Below are positions 1 to 58,539 of a stretch of DNA of 64,000 nt, in pieces. This DNA comes from Paulinella micropora (Eukaryota; Cercozoa; Imbricatea; Euglyphida). Both the position numbers and the translations under genes were made by a program. The notes beneath the pieces were generated by a model that saw only the letters and a list, made by a program, of their open reading frames with translations, searched no databases and was not told where the DNA came from. Within the stretch, counting starts at the first letter, position 1. Every line of letters begins with the position of its first letter. Where the stretch lies: positions 398,162-462,161 of the forward strand of contig BJOX01000076.1 in NCBI GenBank assembly GCA_009731375.1. Reading direction: 5' to 3'.

Positions 1-319
<319 letters not shown>

Positions 320-707
320 ATATCGACTAATGTCAGAAAAAAGGAGCTTCTGATTTCGTCAACCAGGAAGTCTGTGGGTAAAGTATTAACCCGATGCCCA
401 GCTAAGCCGTGATGTTTGCACGGAAGGGACTGATACAGGCAATACCAAAGCTTCCTAGTACCAGGCGGGGCCAGGGCTCGTTCCATAAAGCGCCCCTTGC
501 AGAACGAGCTCCCACCTCCATTACAGAGGGCCCAGTAAGCAGATGGAGTTTCGAGACTGTTCGACAGTCTAGTATAAACCGACAGAGCACTGTGGGTTTT
601 ATTCCGGGCTCAACAAGCGAGAAAGGGCACCCTGAGGGAACAGGATTGTGCTTCCCGTCGCTATTTCGGCATATGACTTATAGGCGTATGGCTAGGCACA
701 CATAAGG
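320..707 (-). mobile_element. R1 dispersed repeat, copy 1 (inverted)
   Basis: Reverse complement of the repeat seen at 27573, 28916, 34073 and 62717. Its 3' end (gatatctcatc in sense orientation) lies against the GATA array, so on the element's own strand it ends in (TATC)n like every other copy. No coding capacity is evident. It is a SINE-sized, poly(A)-less element of unknown class. Confidence 0.8.
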
Positions 708-1383
<676 letters not shown>

Positions 1384-1414
1384 GGCGAGCAGTGTGCATA
1401 TTTGGATTCGATCG
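1384..1414 (-). pseudogene. degenerate copy of NOG1 exon 5 edge
   Basis: After acceptor gcatag the phase-correct frame reads AIES and then loses similarity. Skipping one A gives I-D-P-N-M-H-T, close to the family's IDPNTRT that should follow LP. No donor follows; the sequence runs into GATA repeat. It is best read as a truncated exon-edge copy with a 1-nt insertion, the real exon lying off the left edge. Confidence 0.45.
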
Positions 1415-1420
1415 CTATGC

Positions 1421-1540
1421 ATGTATATGTATGTATGCTTGTATGTATGTATGTATGTATGTATGTATGTATGCATGTATGTATGTATGTATGTAGGTAT
1501 GTATGTATGTATGTATGTATGTATGTATGTATGTATGTAC
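1421..1540. repeat. (TGTA)n in NOG1 intron 4
   Basis: Tetranucleotide TGTA/TGCA array filling the intron between NOG1 exon 4 and the degenerate exon 5. Confidence 0.95.
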
Positions 1541-1542
1541 AC

Positions 1543-1622
1543 CTGGTAGACGCGATAGGTGCTGCCTCACTTGTTCCAAATAACCCAATGTGGCATTCAA
1601 CTTGCGCATCACTGTGCACATT
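1543..1622 (-). CDS. NOG1: NOG1 exon 4
   Basis: Acceptor catgcag, then MCTVMRK...[13 protein letters not shown]. It ends phase 1 at CCAG|GTGTAC, where a CATA repeat begins. Confidence 0.9.
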
Positions 1623-3846
1623 CTGCATGGACCATATCAGTCTTTTTGTCTAATTTGTGTGAATTACACAAGAACAAGAAAAAGAACAAGAACAAGAACA
1701 ATAACAAGAACCACCACCACCACCACCACCACAACAACAACAACAACAAGAACAACAACAACAACAATGTCATCATCATCATCATCATCAACAACAACAA
1801 CAACAGCAACAACAACAACTCAACAACAACAACAACAACAACAACAACACGCAAGGAGACGGCTGAACGAGACCTTCCGAGAGCTGCCACCTTGAGTGAC
1901 TTGCAGCGATAGAGAGAGTCCCTGCACGCAACAAATGATGATGATGATGACAACAACAACAACAACAACAACAACTTTTTTAAAACCAAAATGTTTTCTG
2001 GCAACAAAAAAAAAAAGAAGAAGAAGAAGAAGAAGAAGAAGAAGAAGAAGAAGAAGAAGAAGAAGAAGAAGAAGAAGAAGAAGAAGAAGAAGAAGAAGAA
2101 GAAGAAGAAGAAGAAGAAGATGAAGAAGATGAAGATGAAGAAGAAGAAGAAGAAGAAGAAGAAGAAGAAGAAGAAGAAGAAGAAGGAGAAGAAGAAGAAA
2201 AGAAGAAGAAGAAAAGAAGAAGAAGAAGAAAAAGAAGAAGAAGAAAAAGAAGAAGAAGAAGAAGAAGAAGAAGAAGAAGAAGAAGAAGAAGAAGAAGAAG
2301 AAGAAGAAGAAGAAGAAGAAGAAGAAGAAGAAGAAGAAGAAGAAGAAGAAGNNNNNNNNNNNNNNNNNNNNNNNNNNNNNNNNNNNNNNNNNNNNNNNNN
2401 NNNNNNNNNNNNNNNNNNNNNNNNNNNNNNNNNNNNNNNNNNNNNNNNNNNNNNNNNNNNNNNNNNNNNNNNNNNNNNNNNNNNNNNNNNNNNNNNNNNN
2501 NNNNNNNNNNNNNNNNNNNNNNNNNNNNNNNNNNNNNNNNNNNNNNNNNNNNNNNNNNNNNNNNNNNNNNNNNNNNNNNNNNNNNNNNNNNNNNNNNNNN
2601 NNNNNNNNNNNNNNNNNNNNNNNNNNNNNNNNNNNNNNNNNNNNNNNNNNNNNNNNNNNNNNNNNNNNNNNNNNNNNNNNNNNNNNNNNNNNNNNNNNNN
2701 NNNNNNNNNNNNNNNNNNNNNNNNNNNNNNNNNNNNNNNNNNNNNNNNNNNNNNNNNNNNNNNNNNNNNNNNNNNNNNNNNNNNNNNNNNNNNNNNNNNN
2801 NNNNNNNNNNNNNNNNNNNNNNNNNNNNNNNNNNNNNNNNNNNNNNNNNNNNNNNNNNNNNNNNNNNNNNNNNNNNNNNNNNNNNNNNNNNNNNNNNNNN
2901 NNNNNNNNNNNNNNNNNNNNNNNNNNNNNNNNNNNNNNNNNNNNNNNNNNNNNNNNNNNNNNNNNNNNNNNNNNNNNNNNNNNNNNNNNNNNNNNNNNNN
3001 NNNNNNNNNNNNNNNNNNNNNNNNNNNNNNNNNNNNNNNNNNNNNNNNNNNNNNNNNNNNNNNNNNNNNNNNNNNNNNNNNNNNNNNNNNNNNNNNNNNN
3101 NNNNNNNNNNNNNNNNNNNNNNNNNNNNNNNNNNNNNNNNNNNNNNNNNNNNNNNNNNNNNNNNNNNNNNNNNNNNNNNNNNNNNNNNNNNNNNNNNNNN
3201 NNNNNNNNNNNNNNNNNNNNNNNNNNNNNNNNNNNNNNNNNNNNNNNAGAAGAAGAAGAAGAAGAAGAAGAAGAAGAAGAAGAAGAAGAAGAAGAAGAAG
3301 AAGAAGAAGAAGAAGAAGAAGAAGAAGAAGAAGAAGAAGAAGAAGAAGAAGAAGAAGAAGAAGAAGAAGAAGAAGAAGAACAAGAAGAAGAGGAATACCC
3401 TGTCTTGATGAATCGAATGTAATCAGCCCCGATCCCTTCGATTAATCGGATTGCCATACTGATGTGCCCCAACGCAAGCTTGTAGTGATCTTTCGAGTAG
3501 AGGACGCTGATGAGATCGCCGTAAAACGGATGAATGTCCTGCACAACATCGAGCACATTGAGCATTGCTGATCAGAGCAGAGAGCAGGAACGCTATCGTA
3601 TCTGGAAAGCTCTTCCTATGTACTCACTTCAATCCTGGGAAAGTCTTTAAGGATGGTTCGCAGCTTCTCGGTGAAGTTCTCTTGTGTAAACTTAATCTTC
3701 AATGTGTAGAAGCTTCTGATACGACTGATTTTCCAACCCTTGCGAACGACGGTCATCGTTTTTCGTTGTGTCCGGCTGAGGATAATATCCACAAAATCCT
3801 TCGCAGAAGGCACGACGCACATTTGCTTGAAATTGTAGGTCGGCAT
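1543..3846 (-). CDS. NOG1: NOG1 nucleolar GTPase, 5' half only (four exons)
   Basis: NOG1 (GTPBP4 in animals) is an Obg-family GTPase that binds pre-60S ribosomal particles in the nucleolus. Four exons join in frame: 3846..3628, 3538..3399, 1921..1874 and 1622..1543, with phases 0, 2, 2 and 1 and GT-AG borders. Together they give about 162 codons of the family's conserved N-terminal helical domain. Diagnostic stretches are [48 protein letters not shown] and [13 protein letters not shown]. The start ATG at 3846 matches the family's M-x-x-YNF opening. Intron 1 is a compact 89 nt, whereas intron 2 is about 1.5 kb of GAA repeat with a gap and introns 3 and 4 are AAC/ACC and CATA repeats. The GTPase domain (P-loop GYPNVGKS) does not appear, so the rest must lie left of the window or be missing. 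The gene is divergent from the oxygenase gene at 4450. Confidence 0.9.
1671..1852. repeat. AAC / ACC / CAT trinucleotide tract in NOG1 intron 3
   Basis: Imperfect AAC, ACC and ATC repeats between NOG1 exons 4 and 3. Confidence 0.93.
1874..1921 (-). CDS. NOG1: NOG1 exon 3
   Basis: 48 nt. Acceptor gcgtgcag at 1922-1924 completes the Gly codon, then [16 protein letters not shown] as in all NOG1 proteins. The donor is a weak AAG|GTCTCG. Phase 2 in and out. Confidence 0.9.
1935..3392. repeat. (GAA)n tract with gap in NOG1 intron 2
   Basis: Short GAT and AAC runs, then nearly pure GAA (TTC on the gene strand), interrupted by an 896-nt gap at 2352-3247. GAA/TTC arrays of this length are known elsewhere to form triplex or sticky DNA. 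Here the array is intronic. Confidence 0.95.
3399..3538 (-). CDS. NOG1: NOG1 exon 2
   Basis: Acceptor gttgtgcag, then DIHPFYGDL through [10 protein letters not shown] to IRFIKTG. It ends phase 2 at a GTATTC donor that leads straight into the GAA/TTC microsatellite. Confidence 0.92.
3628..3846 (-). CDS. NOG1: NOG1 exon 1
   Basis: 73 codons from ATG 3846 to FPRIE, followed by a consensus GTGAGT donor at 3627. Phase 0 out. The opening [18 protein letters not shown] matches the NOG1 N-terminus. Confidence 0.93.
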
Positions 3847-4449
3847 GGTTGATACTAGGAATGCGGAAACCTACAAGTAAGAACCTTCGAGCTAAGGCTC
3901 GAGCTCGAAATTACCGCCTACAGAACACCAAAAACACAAGAACATAATGACAAATCGTACCCACAGGTGAAAGCGACTCGCGAAACAAAAACTCCGTGAG
4001 GAGGACTAGGACTAGTATTCTTGACAAGTACAACTCCTGTCCTCTGACTCTTCTCACGCAAGCCCCATTAGTCGGGCCAGCGCGCTAATGCCATTTTCTG
4101 CAGCAAGGACAAAAGCCATCCACCACAAAAATCGAGTGCGCTGGATTTTGGATGAGTTTTTGGATGTGTGTGCAAGATGTACTAGTTACGTTACTAGATT
4201 AGAATCGACCTGTTCGCTGTGTTTCGCCGTGCTCGATTCTTCGTAACCATATTTTCTTTTCATTATCTTCAGTCATAAGACTTCTTATTACTTCTGTCGT
4301 GGCAAAAACTGATTTGTTTTGAAAAGTATTTTTTACGATTTGTAAAAAGCGAGTAAGGGAAACAAAGGCACAAGGTTGTCCCCGTCAGTACTGTCAGGAC
4401 GCCTGGCGTTGCGATTTCTGCAACGTGCTTCTTTCAGTCTGTTGTTTAG
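3847..4449. promoter_or_regulatory. divergent intergenic region between NOG1 and the oxygenase gene
   Basis: About 600 nt of non-repetitive sequence between the NOG1 start and the first oxygenase exon I can defend. It presumably holds both promoters and the missing first exon(s) of the oxygenase gene. No TATA box or other motif stands out. Confidence 0.4.
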
Positions 4450-51874
<47,425 letters not shown>

Positions 51875-52478
51875 CAGAGGAACGAAAAGCATCCACCGTC
51901 TATGGCACTGAGGCACACAGGCGTTGTTTTTGTTTCCCCTGACACAGCTGAGGGTCACACTCAAGGCAATCACCCCCCCAAGGACTTGTCCTCAGTTTTC
52001 GAAGAGAATGCACAGAAAGCACTGACTGTGACAAGAGCAGTTCGATCTTAGGGGGTGGTGAGCAGACTCCAAAACTGCCACCAATCTCTATCCCTTCGGA
52101 TTTGGAGTTAGTATCCGTTTTCACGGGGACGATGCAAGGGACAACATAATGTGTGACATGCACAAAAACAGAGATGTCGTGTGCCAAAACTCAGAAAGGA
52201 ATCCCAAGTTAAGCCAAAAACCATGAGTGTTGAGGAGGCGGAGGATAGCAAAGGCGAAGGCGATTGTTGGGCAGCTTTTGGGGGAGGCCCGTGGTTTCAC
52301 GGATGCAGAGGTGCAGGAGTTCACGCTCCAGTACACGAACCTGAGCGAGCAGTTACTGTTCAAGCCTGGCGATGACCAGCAGGCTAAGATCGCCACGCAA
52401 ACGTTGCTGCATATGGATTGCAACGTGATGTCCGACCAGCAGGTGACCAATCTGCTGCGGGCAAGTCAGCACCCTTGA
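51875..52478 (+). pseudogene. coding-like fragments, unidentified
   Basis: Several adjacent stretches read like protein in different frames: SSVFEENAQKALTVTRAVRS, LPPISIPSDLELVSVFTGT, and 52227-52478 (RRRRIAKAKAIVGQLLGEAR, then FTDAEVQEFTLQYTNLSEQ, ending SQHP before TGA). I found no single spliced or unspliced reading that joins them. They may be further exons of the oxygenase gene, a separate short gene or a decayed copy. No family recognised. Confidence 0.35.
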
Positions 52479-53255
52479 TTAACGGGGGCTCTCTCTCTCT
52501 CTCTGCTCTGTTCTAATGTTCTTTTTTTGTTTTTGTTTTTGTAGTTGTTGGATAATAATATTACTAGAAGTGGCCGTTACACTTTTTAGACGGGAATATA
52601 TTATCGTTCAACCGCTAGGCCGGACAAAGGGAATTGGCTCCGCTAGTCTCAGGCTCCCACATTTTGCCACCATCTTTGATCCTTATTTATATAAGCTCAC
52701 AAGATTGGGTTACTGTTGATTGAATTGGTTGACTAAAAGGACTCATGATAGGCATCAATAAATATAATATATTTTTTCATAACCGAACCGGTAAAAGTGG
52801 AGTCCCATACCTGTTTTCTTTTGCGCCAATTCAAGCAACCAGCCCACAAACCCTAGTGATTCTTTGCAAAGTATAACTAAGGCCCCTGGAGAGGATATAT
52901 TGCACGAGATTGATAATAGGGGAATATAGAGGGAGGAGGCGTGTGTGTTCTGCCGAGGGGAAGTGTCTAGTCACCGCCGTGACCGTCACTCGAGATAATT
53001 TTTTCACATGTTATATATCCCGGTTTGGTTCGGCTGGTCTAGATCTTGACTCGACTTCTCGCGCACCCTGGCGAGGGCACGCTCGAGGGGGAGAGGGGAT
53101 TATGCCGGCCCATCCGGTATATAATGGCATTACTCTATGTTAAGTTCCGGTCTGTTCGGTTATCCTTGGCTTGGAGAGTACGGAGTCCCTTCTACGTTAG
53201 GTATTCCTCATTCTACAAATCGTTAGATAGTTGTTATGTTATTAAATATTGAGTC
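52479..53255. other. unique sequence, no gene seen
   Basis: About 780 nt of mostly unique sequence after a short CT run. No convincing exon, RNA or repeat. Confidence 0.5.
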
Positions 53256-53309
53256 ACTGCAACACACATACACATACACACACACACACAAATACGCATA
53301 CACACACAC

Positions 53310-53347
<38 letters not shown>

Positions 53348-53348
53348 A

Positions 53349-53381
<33 letters not shown>
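53256..53381. repeat. (CA)n array
   Basis: CA dinucleotide array with ATA and GCGC interruptions. Confidence 0.95.
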
Positions 53382-53384
<3 letters not shown>

Positions 53385-53802
53385 GGAAGAAACGATAAGC
53401 GATGAGCGAAGAAGAGCTCTGGGGGCAAGTTCGGGTCACGGGTTGCAGTAGTGGGACTCCAGGGGTTGTAGTGGGACTCCAGTGCAATTTTTATCTCTGC
53501 TATGATTTCTCATAGTAGGCGGCCTGGTCGTGCAGGCGTGTCGTATCCCGAACCCTGATCAGGGCAAGGATGCAGATTTGACTGTTAGAAATAGTTATTT
53601 ACTAAGTTAATAATACAGTGGTTTACCGGATCACGAGCCCTGACCGTGCTCACCTCTTTGCAAAGTTTGAATACTAGGCCCGCTGGTTTAGGAGTAGGGT
53701 AAGGGCTTGGTTTACGGTAATGGCTATGATCGCCAGGGCATGTGAGCTGTGCTCACGACGTAAGTTTTTGAGGCAAGTTTTTGCCACGGTGGAGGGAAAT
53801 CT
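53382..53802. other. unique left flank of the retroelement
   Basis: Includes a short direct repeat (tagtgggactccag twice near 53448-53480). No gene seen. Confidence 0.5.
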
Positions 53803-54306
53803 TTAACCTATTCTCCTCATGCCGCACAGGCTCCCGGCTTGACTAACCGGGGGAACTAGTAAAATCACTGAGGAACTAGTAATATACTATCAGTAACAAA
53901 ATCAGTCAAACTTATTTCCATCCTACCAGTAATCTCTCACCTACGGTGCGGAAAATTTCCCCTTTTACAAAAGCAATTTCCCTTTTTACCCATATCAACT
54001 CGTAATTTTCTCACTTTGACCGTACTACCAACGTTTCTATTTTAACACAACCACATCCATAACCACACAACAAAACCAACCGAAACTAGTCTTGCAACAG
54101 GACTTCCGCCTCACAACCTTCGAATTCGTCGTGAGCATACCGCACAAATCTTGGCAACTAAGCACACACCAAAAACCCGTTACCCTTACCTTACCCTTAC
54201 CCTCAAACTCAAACTTAAACTTGCACTTACTTAACCTTTGGCAAAGGGGTGAGCACGGTCACTCGAGGTCTGGTAAACCCCTGTTATTAAAGAACTATTT
54301 TTGAAA
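53803..54306 (+). repeat. left direct terminal repeat of the retroelement
   Basis: Starts ttaacctattctcctcatgc, ends agaactatttttgaaa. About 98 percent identical to 60934-61440. Contains a TTACCC/TTACC-rich stretch near 54180. Confidence 0.9.
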
Positions 54307-54375
54307 GTTACATCTGCATCCTTGTCCCTCCTCAGGTTCGGGATTCGACACGTCTGGCCTCCCAGACCGCCTACG

Positions 54376-55197
54376 ATGAGCAATCATCGCAGAGACAAGC
54401 CTTCAAGAACTGGCAACGACTCAAGCAACTACAACTCTGGAACCCAGTCTCAACGACATCGGGACTCCTACCGTCGAAGAAGTAGGTCAGCCCCACCATA
54501 CCGCAGAAGGAGATCAGAATCACCACACCGCACCTACCAGCAACGATCTAGCCAACAGCACAGCAACAGATCTGACTACAATCCACGTCGAGCACGTAGT
54601 CCCACTCGAAGCCTCCAAAGCTCACACTCAGGAAAAAGACGGTCACCATCCCCAAACACAGCAAAACGCAATCTACCCAACTATGAACAACGTCTACGTG
54701 GGGACAGACAGCAAGATCGACACCAATCGGCTTCGCATCAAAGCTCTAAACACAGCTACGAACCTGACTCCACTCACTCACCGCAAAAATATGAACAAAA
54801 CACCACTCGCCCTCGCTCTCCCAACCCCTATCAAAAGAGTATGGACAGACTCAGAGCAGAAAGAGAACGAGAAAAAGAACAAAAAAAGTTGCAGCAACAG
54901 AGACAGCCAAGACAAAGAAACAAACAAGCAGTCCCACCCCTGCACTTTGATCGGCTAATCACCCTAGATGTGTATCATACTACACTGCTCATGGAATTCA
55001 CTAACGGGCAAGCTCGTGATTGGAAGTACAACTTACTTTCCCGTAGTCAGAAAGTAGAGCTGGGAGCGGAAGGCCAAGAGATGAAAGACAAACAAGGCAT
55101 CGATGCCTGGATAAACACCCCTCCCTCAAGAACCAAACCACGCCTACCACTCCTTATCCCTTTCCTTCTATGGTGGAGCACACCGTTCTTTCATTGA
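54376..55197 (+). CDS. retroelement Arg/Ser-rich segment
   Basis: First ATG after the left repeat (MSNHRRDKPSRT). Rich in RS/SR dipeptides (RRRSRSAPPYRRRRSESPHR), Gln and Asn; probably nucleic-acid binding. The frame seems to break before its stop: from about 55190 another frame reads FIETLLSQIEDKSPNRTKQE. The following 300 nt continue coding-like (HLLTRNGYWSWKLAAHLYDC) up to a TGA just before 55506. Confidence 0.5.
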   Translation: MSNHRRDKPSRTGNDSSNYNSGTQSQRHRDSYRRRSRSAPPYRRRRSESPHRTYQQRSSQQHSNRSDYNPRRARSPTRSLQSSHSGKRRSPSPNTAKRNLPNYEQRLRGDRQQDRHQSASHQSSKHSYEPDSTHSPQKYEQNTTRPRSPNPYQKSMDRLRAEREREKEQKKLQQQRQPRQRNKQAVPPLHFDRLITLDVYHTTLLMEFTNGQARDWKYNLLSRSQKVELGAEGQEMKDKQGIDAWINTPPSRTKPRLPLLIPFLLWWSTPFFH

Positions 55198-55505
55198 AAC
55201 TCTCCTCTCGCAGATTGAAGACAAGTCACCTAACCGGACGAAGCAAGAAGCACTAAGCAAGGCAATGATCGAAGCAACCTGAAGACCCAGACCTGGGATG
55301 CATCTCTTTCGAAGGCATGATCCATCTACTCACCAGAAATGGATACTGGTCTTGGAAACTAGCTGCACATTTATACGACTGTCTATACGTCGCCCATACG
55401 TCCCCTGAGAGGGAACCGGGAACCAACGAAGGTGAGGCCCTATCTGCAACCGAAATTATGCACCACTCTTATTTCTCCAAAATCTCAAGCCTCTGATTTG
55501 AAACA

Positions 55506-56807
55506 ATGAGGAAGTCTGTCGAGCAACAACGCAACCACTGGCGAATGGGAAACACACTCAACGACTGCCTCGCTAATGCACTCCTCTCCATGCTCGACTA
55601 CATTCACTCACACTATGACGATGCCAAATGCATCCTCCAAAACTATCGCCGAATCCCTCTCAACCCCATGGCACAACGGAAACAACAGCAAACGAATGAA
55701 TCTGAACTCCCAACCACAGTCGAACGGAGACCTGCACCAGTTGTACTAAGACTCAAGCAGACCATCACCAAGTCTGAAACGGAAAAACAAGTCAAGAAAG
55801 CCAAAACAGACTCTACCACCGATCCGTCTGCGTCTACTACGAAGCAACCACATCTGGACGATTCTTCTGAGAGCAAACAAGAAGCAAGGTCGCAACCGAC
55901 AAAGAATACCCTGACCCTGGACGACGACGAATCTCAAAATAGCTCCTCCTCAGGGTTCTCGCCAACATTATCCCAAAACCTAAACTACCCCACTCATAAC
56001 TACTTTACAACCAGCCCTCACTATAAAACTACTACAAATAACTCTTTCTTGTCCTTTGACAGTAGCTCGCGCTCAACTACCCCGCAGAACATTCAACCGC
56101 CCAAACTACCGACATCAGACGCAGGAGAGCCAACGGAGGAAACAGAAAGCATGTCTTTGGAAGAAGAGGAAGTCTATGTGGATCACTCTCCGGTCCCCCA
56201 TACTCGCTTACGCAACCCCCATGCCCTACTAGTCCCACCCAGACCACTCCCTCTGACAAAGGTCTCAGCTTACTACACCACTAATGATCCACTTAGCGAT
56301 GATGACCCACAAGAAAGAGGAAATGATGCTTTACTATTCCGTGCACTAGGCCTTGACCCAAGACCAACCCACCTCCAGCTCTCTCGCAAACAAGCTCGGC
56401 TCCAAGCGAGGTCCATACCCAATCCAGTTGATCTCTCTAGCTTACCTGTATCCCGACTTGTAGCTCGACGCCAGGCGAATGCAGCATCAACTACAGCAAA
56501 CGTGGCAAGCTCTGCATCATCGTCATCATCGTCATCGTCATCGTCATCGTCATCATCATCAGTATCCTCAACTGCCCCGCCCTCTACGAACGCGAACAAA
56601 ACAAACCAGAAATTTGGCACCGATGAGCAACAACATGCTTTCCTAACGTTCCTAGACAACATGCCTGCCATCACCAACCTTCTCACTCAAGCACAAGAAA
56701 TAGTAGCAGCGTCACAGGCCATCTCTGGAGCTAACAACAATCCTCCCAATTCCACTGCAGCTAACACAACTCCCGCAGGACCCACTACAACGCTCGTTTC
56801 GTCTTAG
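55506..56807 (+). CDS. retroelement Ser/Thr/Pro-rich segment
   Basis: 433 codons from ATG 55506 to TAG. The first 50 residues are helical (LNDCLANALLSMLDYIHSHY) and continue in frame upstream through one TGA, so the true segment is longer. The rest is low-complexity, with a poly-Ser run encoded by tca/tcg. Function unknown; possibly a Gag-like or structural part. Confidence 0.5.
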   Translation: MRKSVEQQRNHWRMGNTLNDCLANALLSMLDYIHSHYDDAKCILQNYRRIPLNPMAQRKQQQTNESELPTTVERRPAPVVLRLKQTITKSETEKQVKKAKTDSTTDPSASTTKQPHLDDSSESKQEARSQPTKNTLTLDDDESQNSSSSGFSPTLSQNLNYPTHNYFTTSPHYKTTTNNSFLSFDSSSRSTTPQNIQPPKLPTSDAGEPTEETESMSLEEEEVYVDHSPVPHTRLRNPHALLVPPRPLPLTKVSAYYTTNDPLSDDDPQERGNDALLFRALGLDPRPTHLQLSRKQARLQARSIPNPVDLSSLPVSRLVARRQANAASTTANVASSASSSSSSSSSSSSSSSVSSTAPPSTNANKTNQKFGTDEQQHAFLTFLDNMPAITNLLTQAQEIVAASQAISGANNNPPNSTAANTTPAGPTTTLVSS

Positions 56808-56839
56808 TGAGATGTGATTCCCGTGTCGCACCCCTTCGT

Positions 56840-56854
56840 CAGAACACTTCGGAA

Positions 56855-56885
<31 letters not shown>

Positions 56886-57366
56886 TTCCTCGTCGAAGAC
56901 GCAAGAGACAGCATCCCCAGCGCTCGAGACTGGAGACCTGACCAAGTCCAAGGATGTCCCTGAGGAGTCGACAAAGCAACAGCAGCAGACTCCCCCCGCC
57001 CCTGCCAAGGACAACCCGGATGGAGATATCCCACCGATAGCAAAGCAAAACGTAGTCAAACCTCAGCACCCAATCGAGGCCAACACGAGCAATCCTATGC
57101 ATCTGGTCGAAGAGAAAGAAAACACTGAAAAACTGGAACAGAAGGAAAAGAAAGACCCAGAACAACAGACAGAACAACCGAAATCTGCCTCCAAAGACGT
57201 GACCCCGGCCAAAGCCGCTCTCTCTCCTACACTACGCTCAAGCAGAAGACCAGGCAAGAAAGGAGAGAAAAACGCGAAAAAAGTCGGCCTAGGGATGTCT
57301 GGAGTGTTTTCGCTGGATCGAGGAATCTCTACGCACTCTCCGCAAGCTCAACAACAGAGTACGTAA
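56840..57366 (+). CDS. retroelement Gln/Lys/Glu-rich segment
   Basis: Open from a CAG/poly-Ser run to 57366, charged and repetitive (EEKENTEKLEQKEKK). After 57300 another frame (RTLRKLNNRVRNLVKLSGWI) looks more natural, so a frameshift is likely near there. Confidence 0.4.
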
Positions 57367-57690
57367 CCTAGTTAAACTATCTGGATGGATCTACGCTGAG
57401 AACCAGCAGCACTCCACAACGATATCCACTAACTTCGCAATCGCCCGACGACTATTATATTCCGACAACTCAACACACAAATCCTAAACTCAAGACTAGC
57501 CCTAACCCATTCAAAAAGAATAAAATGGTCAGCGTATACACCTCTCATGAAAACAATACACTATATGCTAGTCGCAGCCCTAATATTTAACAACACTGAC
57601 CCTGCCCTCCGTCGCTTTAAACCGATGCTCTGCCTACTGTAACGACAAAACAGAGCCGCATTTCCATTTGACATCCCTGACCCTGGCCGC

Positions 57691-58539
57691 ATGCAAGTCA
57701 TCTATGGTATCGTGGCACCCGGAACTACACGCAGCTCCATTGGCGAGTCCTTCCAATGGGAAAAGCGGATGAAATCTGAACTAAGAGGAATGCGCAACTT
57801 CAGCGACTCACGACACTGCGACCCAGGACAGACGCGCTTACTTGCCTATGGCCATAAACTAGGAATGCACCGTTTTACGTCTATACCGCTGCTCCTGATG
57901 GGTACACTACCAAACTCGGACACCAAAATGGAACAGAACTCAGCACGAACTAACCGACGACGCATGGAAGCGAAGTTCATCGCCTGGCTAAAACCAACGC
58001 TAAACATGAAACGCACAGCTTATCCCTCAATCACCTTTCGACACACGGACCTCCCAAAACCATTCTCCCGCAACCGCACAGTCTTCCCGCATGAAGTCTG
58101 CCGCTACGACAAACCGCACAGATGTAACATGCAATGTAGAAGCCTGACAAACGCCCAGCGACATACCAGCAACCTTACCTACTGGGAAGCCACTCCAACG
58201 CAAGGTACCTCTCTGATACGTCACTCCACCTCTGCCATTTGCTATGACCTCAACCCGGGCACTGTATTCCACCTCAGAAAACATGGAAATGGTTCTGGAC
58301 TAAACGACTGGGACTATACCTCAAGATTCTATGGAACCTCCAAAATCCATGAAGGTTCCCAGATTTCCCCATACCAACCATACGTACTGCTACGCTCAGC
58401 TACCGCTCGCCACTTCCTGGCAAAACCTGAAACCTCTTGCTTAATCCGTCTTCCAACTCGGGCGCCATTCTGGAACAAACGAGTGACCTACGTGTTGAAC
58501 TCATTGCCTACCATCCCTACCGCTGGATCAAACACTTAA
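57691..58539 (+). CDS. retroelement GIY-YIG-like segment
   Basis: Begins MQVIYGIVAPGTTRSSIGES, then WEKRMKSEL. The YGI...SIGES spacing and the following Arg match the GIY-YIG nuclease pattern (Y-x-I, about 10 residues, x-I-G-x-[TS], then Arg). In permuted Penelope-like elements this nuclease lies N-terminal to the RT. The useful frame passes to 58437-60056 around 58425-58490 by loss of one base. Confidence 0.5.
   Translation: MQVIYGIVAPGTTRSSIGESFQWEKRMKSELRGMRNFSDSRHCDPGQTRLLAYGHKLGMHRFTSIPLLLMGTLPNSDTKMEQNSARTNRRRMEAKFIAWLKPTLNMKRTAYPSITFRHTDLPKPFSRNRTVFPHEVCRYDKPHRCNMQCRSLTNAQRHTSNLTYWEATPTQGTSLIRHSTSAICYDLNPGTVFHLRKHGNGSGLNDWDYTSRFYGTSKIHEGSQISPYQPYVLLRSATARHFLAKPETSCLIRLPTRAPFWNKRVTYVLNSLPTIPTAGSNT

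Noticed and set aside
51900-52450. Minus-strand frames of 95 and 109 codons
   Set aside because: They mirror plus-strand stretches that read more naturally as protein; treated as antisense shadows.
53860-53880. Hammerhead ribozyme core (ctgagga) in the terminal repeat
   Set aside because: Penelope-like elements often carry hammerheads, but no GAAA partner with pairable stems lies at the right distance.
54170-54225. TTACCC-rich stretch as telomeric repeat
   Set aside because: Only a few imperfect units, with the order TAAGGG rather than a known TTAGGG or TTTAGGG type, and it lies inside the terminal repeat of the retroelement.
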